The notes beneath the pieces were generated by a model. That model did no database searches and had not been told where the DNA came from. It saw only the letters and a list, made by a program, of their open reading frames with translations. A stretch of 64,000 bases of DNA from Ehretia macrophylla (Eukaryota > Streptophyta > Magnoliopsida > Boraginales > Ehretiaceae). Position 1 is the first letter of the stretch, and each line of letters starts with the position of its first letter. The stretch covers positions 8,519,501 through 8,583,500 of the forward strand of contig CM075768.1 of the NCBI GenBank assembly GCA_037974665.1, in the 5' to 3' direction. A program made the translations under genes and the position numbers. Shown piece by piece: positions 1-10,600 of this stretch.

Positions 1-570
1 TTTGTAATTCTATCTTAGTTTGAGTTTTAGTTTAATTTGAATTCTAGTTTATTGCCTAGAGTCCAATATGGACAAAATTAGGTGTTCACACTAGGAATGA
101 GTCTTTCTTGAGCTCCAAGAAATGAGACTTTCTTGGGCTCCAAGGAAATGAGTCTTTATTGGGCTCCAAGTCTACTTCTTTGACCTAGTTACTATTCATA
201 TCACTATTTACATCACTATTCATGTTAGGGTTTAGGAGTTATTTTCCAAATAGGAAACTTATTTGTTCTTTGCCTATATAAGGCTGATTGTCATGAAATA
301 AAAGTAAGATGTTTTTCACTAATAAATTGTGTGATTATTCTCCTTGAGTTCTCTAAGAGACTCTTTCGAACTTATCAAGGGATTCCTTGTGGCATTCACC
401 CTCGACTTATCAAGTGAATTTCCATCCCCGTTTGTGGCGTCTTCACCATACCAAGGTTCTTGCTTTGCTAAGCAATGGGTCGCGCTGTTCATCATTCTTG
501 TAAAGATCTTGGGTTTGTTTTACCATTCTTGGTGTTGGGTCTCAGCACATGTTGACCAAGTTCGTATCAA
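1..570 (+). mobile_element. Partial LTR-like sequence, probable right end of an LTR element
   Basis: No coding sequence is seen. The stretch has a TATA-like CCTATATAAGG near 273-283, an AATAAA-type signal shortly after, and a thymine/pyrimidine-rich tail finishing in GTTCGTATCAACA near 560-573. That order resembles the R/U5 part of a plant LTR. Short direct repeats of the form 'gagtctttcttgagctccaag' (three copies, about 98-170) lie at its left. The left end lies outside the window, so neither paired LTR nor target duplication can be checked. It could equally be other repetitive DNA; the family is not identified. Confidence 0.35.
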
Positions 571-673
571 CAACCCCCACCCCCACGCACCACGTTGTTG
601 CTGCTCTGACGGGCAGCGACGTTGCTGCTGTTGCTCGTCGGAGCAGCAGGGGTGGAGGTAGGGGTGGGGGTTG
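571..673. repeat. GC-rich near-palindrome (nested inverted repeat)
   Basis: Two nested inverted pairs are visible. The outer arms are CAACCCCCACCCC (571-583) and GGGGTGGGGGTTG (661-673), a perfect 13-bp pair. The inner arms are CTGCTCTGACG (601-611) and CGTCGGAGCAG (636-646), 11 bp with one mismatch. The whole could fold as a cruciform or hairpin of about 103 bases, and it stands out as GC-rich in AT-rich surroundings. No target duplication or transposase is visible, so its origin is unknown. Confidence 0.7.
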
Positions 674-2845
674 TTTGGGAGGGTGGCGCATGGGTGGGAG
701 AAGATGAAAAGTTTTTTAAAATTTTTTTAGTATAAATAAAAATAGGTAAAAATAAAGAGAAAAAAGAAAAATATATATATAAAAATTATAAAAGGGTAAA
801 AATGTCGTAGAGAGGGGGTAGTGTGAGGTTTTTCAAATAATACAGGGGGTTTGTGATAGTTTTGTAAACACAAGGGGTAACGTAATAGTTTCGTATATCA
901 CAGGGGGGCAGAGTGATATTTATCCTAGTTGTTTTCTTATGCCTACAACACCGGTCTCGCTTCCGGGCCTAGGGTTTAGGCTCGGGGCATAAGAAGTATT
1001 TTGATAGATCACTATTTTACAATTTGAACAAATCCAAGTGATCAAAAATATTGTTCATCCCTTACCAACACATAGGATGTTCAAACACATGTATGAGTCG
1101 AGCATTTTTTACATAGTTGGATGAGGAATCGTGAACATAACAAATTCTTGGGTCCATGATTGAACTTAAAGATATGGATTGAGTGCATCACCATACTTCT
1201 TAATATACCAATACAAGTTGTTTGAGAATAAAAAACCACCATATTTTATTAGCAAACATAACTGAGAGAAACTCATATGAAACTAGAGCTAGAAAAGTTT
1301 CATTCTGTATATGAGTTCTTTCAATTTTCTCATATCATTATCCGTAAATTAGGATCTTGAAGTCCTTTGATGGTCAACACTTTAATCATTAAATTCCACT
1401 AATGTCTAGTATGCAATTTTTAAAACATAAAAAATCTTTTTGAGATAATACATGTCAAGTTATAAATATGCCTAACCTGTCTCTTTGGTAAATTAACATG
1501 TAAATCAAGAAGAAAGTGAGACGTATAATGTATCTTGGGGAATAGCTCCAACACTCAAATCAGTATTAAGATCAAGATCGGACTTAAAAGACTTATAAGT
1601 TAATTTAAAATGTGTATATTAAATAACAGCTACCTTTCTTAGAATGGAATGGACCCAAGGGCAGAGGCATATAAACGTCAGTGTGTGCACAGGCACACAT
1701 TAGAATACCCTTCACTAATTGAGGGGTATTTCAATAATTTTACATTCTATAATTTAAATAAAACAAACCCGACTGCAAGCCTGAACCTAACTTGGACACT
1801 CTACCCTTTACCTGATTCCATACCAATATCACACCACAAACTCTACTCAAACCAAAAGAAGACAGACATTTTTCTAAAGATATGCAGATCATTTGCAGGC
1901 TCAGTTTTGCTGATCTGAACCATTGTCAATGATATTATACCAAAGCCTCTAAGATCTCACATACTTTCAGCCATTAACTAACTCTTCGACAACAACCCAT
2001 CCTCCAACAACTTTACCCTCATGATAGAGAAGAAATTGAGAATGATTCAAAACGAAGTCTACGATGCTACTGAAATTTACCTCAGCAACTAAACTAATTC
2101 AAAGCTCACTTTTAGATTTCAACAAAAATTAAACAGCATCACTGATCTACAGTTCCCTTAATCCCCAATACACTCAAAGTTCACTCTCAATGTAAGAAAA
2201 TGTATACTTATACATTTATTTTATTTTTTAGTTTAATTTATTCATTCTTTTTTACTATTTAGTTTTACTTATTTATTAGTTTTTATAGTTAATTAAAGTT
2301 GTTTATTTCTTTTATATTTAATTATAGTTATTTATTTTTAATTATAAGTATTATTACTTTTAACTATGGTTGTTCTTATTTTTTATTTGTAGTTTTAATT
2401 GTTTATTAAGTATTGGTTTATGCATAGACGAGTGCTCTGAGTCCTTAATATAGACTACATTAATGTAGTACCTACACTGACCTCCGGTGCCTGACTCCGC
2501 CCCTAAATGAACCTATATATACTTTACCTCAAGTATGGGTCCCATACCATTATAAGGAGGTTTATTGGCCTCTTGGGGGGCATTTCTTCTCGAAGAGATC
2601 TATTTTTATCTCGGGGAGCTCATTTATATCGGGGTATCATGCCCAGCCGAGGAACAATTCTTCTCAAAGGATCATTAATTCCAAGTATTTATTAATTATT
2701 TTGTTTATTAAATCTCCATATTACCCTTGGTAGGTAAATTACCCAATATCAATACCTATATGTCTTTTCCTACTATGAAATAGTATAGTGTCTATCAAAA
2801 TTTTTACTTTACCTACAACAGTGTGAGACATTTACAAATAAAGAT
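674..2845. other. Non-coding AT-rich stretch
   Basis: No convincing gene is present. The open frames here lack family motifs and splice partners. A run of G-rich patches at about 820-915 looks like the decayed end of a repeat. A short inverted stretch around 'gcctacaacaccgg ... gcataagaag' lies near 940-990. From about 2210 to 2400 the sequence is almost pure A/T with irregular tttattt/taatta repeats. The segment near 2550-2660 has a mixed composition resembling a repeat fragment, but I cannot assign it. Confidence 0.5.
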
Positions 2846-3822
2846 AAAGATAAAATATTCTAGATGTGACTAAATTATCCTCTCAGTCCTATTTTGGCCA
2901 TCAAACTATTTTTTGTTCTATTTTGACCATTGAACTATCAATTGAGTATTATTTTGGTCATTCCGTCAATTATTCTATTAAAATAGAGAAACTATGAAGG
3001 GTAAAATCGTAAAATCAATTACTCAAATTTTAATTTTTTCCTCAAATTCTACTTATTTGTAAATTGAGCCCACTGCATTAAAATTTCATAAAAATAATTC
3101 TAACAAGACTTAAACTCTTGACCTCTAACCTAAAAATCAACATATTAACCACCAAGCAACCACACAATTTATGTTTAAGAGCTAAACTTCAAACTTTTTT
3201 TTTTTTTTTCATTTTGCCAAGAGTAATACGCCTATGCCTCTCCTCGTGAGGAGGAGCTCCTTCTCGTGAGGAGGAGCTCCTTCCCGTGAGGAGGTTGCTC
3301 CTCCTATGAAAGGTAGCCTCCTCGCGAGAAGCTGTTCCTCATTGTGAGGGGTTGACCCTCTCACGAGGAGGAGTGGCTCCTCTGCGAGGAGCAGTAGCTA
3401 AGGCTGCTGCAATGGTGGCAGCGACCATGGTTGATTGGGAGGGGGGCTGATCGAGAAAGGGAAAAAAAAGCCTAAACCAAAAGTTTGAAGTTTAGCCCTT
3501 AAACATAAAATGTGTAGTAGCTTAGTGGTTAATGTGTTCATTTTTAAGTTAGAGGTCAAGAGTTCAAGTCTAGTTAGAAACATTTTTACGAAATTTTAGG
3601 GTCAATTTGTAAATAAGTGAAATTTTAGGAGAAAAAATAAAATTATTATAATTGAGTTTACGATTTTACTCTTCATAGTTTGTCTATTTTAACATAATAA
3701 TTGACAAAATGGCTAGAATAAAATATAATTAATAGTTCAATAATCAAAATAGAACTAAAAATAATTTGATAGCCAAAATAGAACTTTGAGAATAGTTTAA
3801 TGATCTCTAAGATATTTTACCC
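2846..3822. mobile_element. Foldback / long-TIR DNA element (MITE-like, possibly Mutator type)
   Basis: The sequence from about 2850 to 3215 is matched in reverse complement by about 3470 to 3822. The arms are roughly 350 bases each, with a loop of about 250 bases between them. Matching landmarks include 'ctattttggccatcaa' on the left and 'gatagccaaaatag' on the right, plus the shared 'cttgacctctaac' / 'gttagaggtcaag'. The loop is GC-rich and full of short gag-gag/ctc-ctc hairpins. No transposase is encoded, so it is non-autonomous. Long terminal inverted repeats suggest a Mutator-like or foldback element. I could not fix a clean target duplication, partly because the left flank is a repeated 'aaagat' string. 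Confidence 0.75.
3230..3412. repeat. Short GC-rich hairpin repeats in the foldback loop
   Basis: Repeated units based on CTCGTGAGGAGGAGCTCCTT occur between about 3240 and 3400, in both orientations (for example CTCACGAGGAGGAG near 3360). Each unit is itself partly self-complementary around GGAGCTCC. The block contrasts sharply with the AT-rich arms of the surrounding element, so it may be captured or locally expanded sequence. Confidence 0.65.
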
Positions 3823-4428
3823 AAAAGATAATTTTTGTCAATTTTTGCACAAAGGTTACACAGAATGACAAAAGAAAAAAAAAAGGAAAAGTGGCAATAT
3901 AACCGAATCTCTCTTTTTGTTTTCATTTCTGTCTCTTCCACGTGGACTATAGCAAAGAAAAGAAAGGCATAAAGCTGGCGGGAAGTCCCGTATCCGAAGG
4001 CTGATTTACAAGTAATAGAATATTAAAATAATAAATATTTTTAGTTTTTTATTATATTAACTAAGTATATATATAAAAAATAAAAATAAAGTAATATTAA
4101 CATTATTTTTAAATAAGATTTAGATATTTTAATAACACAATAAACTTATTGAATATATCAATTATGTTAGAGTGATGATTGTATTATCTCTTTTGATTGG
4201 CGATTTAGAAGTAACAGAATTATTTTTATTGTATATGTATTATCGTCATTAACTTACTGTCATCAAATTTGACTACTCAAAAAATAAATAACATTATAAA
4301 CATATTTATTTAAAAAATAATAAAACATAAGTAAAACTTTTGTCTTTTACGAGGAACTGACATCACTTTAACATCCGATCGCAAGTTCAAAATGTAAATG
4401 TGCTCTCTCTCTCTCTTGTGTAATTAAA
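3823..4428 (+). promoter_or_regulatory. Upstream region of the ten-exon gene, no mapped promoter
   Basis: This AT-rich stretch lies between the foldback element and the first proposed exon. It contains a CACGTG-type box in 'tccacgtggac' near 3938-3948, and a CT run (tctctctctctct) near 4403-4415 just before the proposed start codon. Pyrimidine-rich tracts of this kind are common near plant transcription starts. No clear TATA box can be placed with confidence. The assignment as promoter rests on position only. Confidence 0.3.
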
Positions 4429-4624
4429 ATGGTGTATCGAGGTGCATGTCGCCGTCAACGTGTCGCCTTTGTTATGAAGTTCGGTGGTGACTCATTCTTT
4501 GTTGCCAACTCTTCCTTCTTTTCTATTATTTTCTTTTGGAATTTCATCCATGATCAATTACTTTTTTCTTCAGGTATTATTTAATCATCACTCCTCCTTT
4601 TATATATATGTATTTGTATGTATG

Positions 4625-4668
<44 letters not shown>

Positions 4669-7600
4669 TTTCTGCATTATGATTACGGACGTCTTAGATT
4701 AGCGTGATGATTAAGTGTTTACGTATTGAATACTTGATTTTTACTTTTTTTGCTATTATGTATAATTTCGTGTTTCTAGTTTATCAATATGAAGATGGTG
4801 TTTAGTGCTATGGTTAAGTGCTTATGCATTGACTACTTGATCGCCATTCAAGTTGGTTTTCATTAGAATTTATGTCTTTTGTGTCTCTAATTTATGAATA
4901 ATTGAGGCGGTCGTGTTTAGTTAGTCTTTCAGTTGAAGTCTATTCTTTTTGGTGTATGTCTTTTTTGTGTTTCCAACTTATGAAGATGGACTTTGTGTTT
5001 AAAGTGATGGTTTAAGTGTTTACTTGTTGAATACTCGATCTCGATTCTAAGTCCATTCTTTTTTGGAACTTCTGATGAATTAGTTGAAAGGGACTTGGGA
5101 GGAGTGGCAGGAGACATAAGTTTTGGAGACGTTTTGATGGGGAACAGCGACAATGGTTGCTGTGTCTTTCCTTTGACAAGTTTGCAAATTGGGTAAGTTT
5201 TCTGCATTTTCTCCTTTTTTTTAAATTTTGTTTCTATATTTCTTTGTAAGCAGATATTAAAATTTAAGTTGTCTGAAACAATTCATTACATGCATGTCTG
5301 CAATTTTTCGGCTTTTTTTTTTTTTTTAATATAATCATAATTTATTGAAGAGAATGAAAAATTAACGCTTCATTTTATGTTGTTTAGATACACATATGTA
5401 ATGATATAAAATCAACTGATAGAGAAATATTGGGCTTGAATTATTATGTTTAGATGATAAAAAAATATCGAATTTCCTGAAATTTGAGCTTTTTTATCCC
5501 TTCTGTCTGAATCAAAGATTTATGTTTTAAACATGCAAATGCATGATAAGATAAGGAAGATCTTTTGTAGGCGGATTTCAATGAATGCGTCAGCTCTAGT
5601 TTTGGTTGATTAGAAATTCATCTTGTCACTTAAGTTTGTTCCAGTTGTGTCCATAGTTTTCGTTGTGAATATGTGTAATAATGAATTACAGCATGGCTGA
5701 TTTTTTTCCAGTCGAGACATGGCTATTGAATCAGATTCAACTTTTTGGAGTCAACACTAACTCTCACCAACTTTAAGCTTCAACATGAAGTGCAAACGCC
5801 TGTTTTGATTGTTATTAGTTAGTTCTTGTTCTTTTTTTGACTGTGTTTTAGTTGACTGGGAGAGATTTCAGACTTGATAGTCTTCACTTCTCTTTCACGC
5901 TATTAAGTGATGAACAAATTCTAATTTATAATGCTTGCATATAGTTTTTCTGTGTCTTTGGGAGAGGCTTCAAGTGAACGCTGCTGTATATGACTGCTAG
6001 ATAGAGATGTGGTACCATTTATTTTTCTGGTGTGCCGCCCCTTGGGGTACACTGGAGACTGTTTAATGGTCTAATTTTATGCCCTATGCTGGTTGATGAT
6101 GCTGAACTACATGCTTCAGCAGATATCAGTATCCAAGATACAGTTAGGGTAGTTAATAATTTGTTCATGGAACCATTGACTATATTTGTAGGACAAGGTT
6201 GAAATTGCAAGAAACCAGGATATTGGTCTGCCTAGATGACTAGAGTAAGCAACAATGTGATGACCGATATAGATTTGTAGGAGGATGTAATTTGGACAGA
6301 ACTGAATTGAGGAATACAAATTTTTTGATTTAAAAAATCAATTTTTTGACTATAACCTGTTGCAAAATCATGTATTTCTTCCATGAGATGGGTGTTGATC
6401 TATTATACTTCCCAAAGTACTAATAAACATAATAAACCTGGAGGATGTTTCATAAGTTGCATGTCGTGGTCTTTCTTTTCTCTTTCTCTCTTTCTCTCTC
6501 TCTCTCTCCCCCCATTAATGCATCAAAATTTATTGCAGGGATCTGCAGTCATATCTTTCACATCTTAGCCTTTTCCTGACCCCTGAAAGTAACAAACTCT
6601 ACATCTTGGTTGACAATCGACCATGGTTAAAGGACCTTGTCTCTCGGCCTACACACTTGTGGCAATTAATGGTCACAAAGGTAGCTGAATACAACTTTTG
6701 TATCTCATTGTTGTAAACATCACTTCTACTCTTGTTCTACATCTTTGACATGGAATTGTCTGAGAACATCCCTGTATTGAAATAAAACAGTCCAGATTGT
6801 CCCCCTTTGCGAATACTAGAGGGTGGAAGGGGGGAAAGGAGACAGCAGACTTGCCAGACTCACAAGTGACTTCCAATTCGGAAACAAGTGGATCAGAAGA
6901 TATTAAAAGATGGTTCTCATTGGTTGATGCTGCAACATTATCACGAAAGAGAGCTTTACTACCTGTAAAGAAACTTAGGAAAATTTTGATTTCAAATAGC
7001 AAGTTGCATAGAACCTTGTATGGGTTTATCGTCTTTGAAGTAGCATGGAATGATGTTCGTGGCATGAACTATTTGAATGAGCTTCAGGTATTGATATATC
7101 TCAAGCATTTTTCATCTTCTAGCTTTAATGGCATACTTCATTTTCCAGAATATAATTGTTTGCATGTGATGTGCAGATTGATACATCACTTGCAATAGAG
7201 GCTAAATTTATGAAAAGATGGGAATTTGATAGCGTATGGCAAGCTACTAAATTCTTATCATCATGGTTCCCAGGGACACTCGATGAGCAGATTTTTTTGA
7301 AAGAATATCTGGATTCTACAACAGGTAGACCTTTGGTACACAAGTGTGATTCTATCAGATGATATTGGTTCACTTTTCAAAGTGTCATGTGAGTATAGAT
7401 ATTGTCTTGGTTTCATTGAATGGGATGTGAAATGTGAATAGTTAAGTTGTAACAAGAATGAGGATGTGTAGAGAAGGCGAAAAAAATGTCCTGTAGTATC
7501 TGCCATCTCTGTGGATCATTTATGCCCATAGAGCTGCAGGGACTTTTAGGTACATGAGTTTTGCTTTGAAGTAGCATAATCTGTTATTTAATTTAGGGGG

Positions 7601-10600
7601 TATTCCTAGGTCTGTGATGAACGGATTCATTGTTAGGAAAGATTGGAAACAAGAGGTGTAGATTTCTACCTCAGTCTCTCTCTAGGCATGAGACAATTGC
7701 ATTAGAAGGTATTCAAATTGATATTGGGATATCTAGTCATGAACAACCTTGAATTCCAGTATTTCTGACAAGTCAGCAAAAAAGAATTTTCTGGGGAAAG
7801 GAACCAATGTTTTAAGTATATTATTGTGGTCACTGATTTTCTCTCAAAAAATATTTTAGGACCTAATATATTAGATAGTTTTTGTGGAGAAAATTAAATT
7901 ATAGTACTGATACTATGACCTCATTTTGCGAGAGATACCTAGTTCTGACATACATTAAACATTAGGATGCATAAATATTATTTTTCTTCCCCCTGGTGGG
8001 TTGCATTACTAAGTATTTGTGCTTGCGTTTGTGTTTTTCTCGATCCTTTTAGAATTACACTAACACACTGGTCAGCCTGCAAGAATGGCTATTTTGTGTT
8101 AAGTTCCCACCTCATCTAAAAGTTTAAGCTTTTAGAGAGGGGTTTATTATATTATTTATCTTCAACACGCCCCCACAAGTGCAGGCATAGTTAGTTTTTT
8201 GAGTTTTGTACTTAGACAGTTTTAATTTTTTTTTAAATGGGTGGTGGTGAGTTTTGAACCCATCTTTTGGTACCTAGACTCTGATATCATGTTAAGTTAC
8301 CACCTCATCTAAAAGCTTAATCTTTTAGAGAGGTATTTGTTGTATTATTTATCTTCAACATTTTGAGATTTCAGCCTGAACGACTATTCATTAAGAATCA
8401 GCTATGCTGGATTCTTAGATTTGTCAGCTGGGGCTTTTCTAGGATGGAGGTGTAGGGAATCCATATGTACTGAGTTCGTGGTTAACAGATTTTCTTTTCC
8501 TAAATCTTAAACTCTCAGTGCTGTTTAGGAGGAGAAAAGATCTTCTGGAATAAGGATGTTACTTTTCACATTTTGTAGCTAAATAATTTTTATTGCAGAC
8601 AAAATTCCTACGTATTGGGCTCTATCTAGGGGTGAACAGTCAATTGAGGAATATTTTTATTTTTATGTTTACTTATATTTTCTACAGAATTTCAAAATAA
8701 AGAATTTTGATAAGACACTAATTGCTACATCTAAGAAGCACCATGTACTTGTTTATCATTGACTGTTTGTTCAGTTGGTAGATACCAACTGAGTTAAATA
8801 ATTTACTGGAGTTATCAAATCCTTTTCATCATACCGTATTGTATTTGGGATATGTTAGTTTATAGAAGATTTCTTGTGTGTGAATGTATTCTTGCTGGCT
8901 GAGAGGTGCAAAATCTTATTGGCTTCATTCTATTTGAGCCATCCACAGGAGAGGTGTTCTACGATGCTCAAGAAAATTTTCCAAGGACCAGCAGTAAAGA
9001 TAATGATGATATTACTAGTGATAACATTAGTGCTGAGGATGAATCTCCATCCTGTCTTAGTAGCAGTTTCAGTGTATGTCCAGCAATCACCGTGAAAAGC
9101 ACAAGCATACTACACACACCACCTTTCCCTGGTGGACTTTACAAGAGAAGAAGAGTTATGAAGTCTGTCAGTACTGCAGCTGAGATTGACATGTACTACA
9201 GAAAAGCATCCTGTGATAGAGCTGGATCACCTATATATTCTCAGAGCTCCTACGACGGTGAACGTGAATTTGTAGTTGCAGCTACTCAATATAGAGATGT
9301 TTTGATTTTGTTTCGGTTTAACGACCGTGACCTCCCTTTTAAACTTAAGGATATAATAATATCTGATCTGCGGTTACTCACTCTATTAGAATCTGGGCTT
9401 CCATCCTGGGTTATCTTCCTTCAGTCTTATCCAGGATTTTGCCATCTTTATCGTCCATGGATGTGCCCTCTGACAAGAGCTTTGTATGTGCTGATTTCAA
9501 TTGTTACCGTCCTCATTGGGTTTTATGATTTATACAAAAATGTACCTGTTCTGAAAGCAACAGCATCGCGCTTATGTGGTCCTCTCTTTGATTGGATTGA
9601 AACATGGGAGATGGTATCCAGAATTAAGTACTTAGGAACGATGTTGTTTTTGCATAACTTTCAAAAGGCTGTCGAGTGGTTCCTTATGACAACTCGTACC
9701 ATAAGGCCATGTCTTTCAATTATCACGAAACCAATGACAGGACCATTTGCACAGTTCTTGGATTTCTTCCTTCCTTTCTGGAAATCATGTTTACAGCTTA
9801 CTCAAATTCTCTTTTCAGCAATTTGGGTAGTAGTAGAGTTTTGTTGCAATCTAGTAGGAAACTTCATTGAGATACTGTTCCTACCTGTATGGTATCTCCT
9901 AAGTTTTATCTGGAGCACTGGTAAGTAGCTATTGAATACTTGACCTGCAGTAATTATTTCTCAAATGGCAGTATGTGTGTAAATCTGTTAATACTGTTAT
10001 TATTGACAATCTCTGTGTTGCAGCAATTTTCGTTATATACCATATATTCTGGATTCTCTGGGAAATTATTTCTGCTCCAATTCACCTTGCTCTTGGATTG
10101 TCTAACCTCGTGGCCGTCGTATGCACTTGCATGTATGATTTGATTGGACATATATGGAAGTTTGTGAGTTGCATATTCCAGTTTAGTTCACAGGTTTCAA
10201 AGGTCGGGTCAACTGTACACTCATGTGACGTTTCCATGTGGCGTTCTCTCTGGAGTGACCTTTTCTCCCAGGTTGTTAAGTGTTATAGCATGGTCTCTTT
10301 TTAAAAATGTTCAGTGGAGGATTTCCATGGCCATCTTATTAGTTTTTCTTCCTGTCAGGTTTTTCGAGCTGTCCGCAGCATTCTTAATGGTTTTGTGGCC
10401 TTTTTCACAGCCTGTAATAGGCACCGGCTAAGGTATGATTCTGATCAACATTTTGCTTGATTAAAGTAAATTCCAGTCTGTTTAGTTTTATGGCTTAGTT
10501 CGCTTCAATTAAAACATTCTGATCAACATTTTGCATAATTAAAGTAAACTTCCAATTAGTTTAGTTTTATGCCTTATTTATGATATGGCTTAGTTTGCTT

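Noticed and set aside
4929-5207. Minus-strand frame of 92 codons
   Set aside because: It is the antisense shadow of proposed exon 2 of the ten-exon gene, whose plus-strand phase fits its neighbours.
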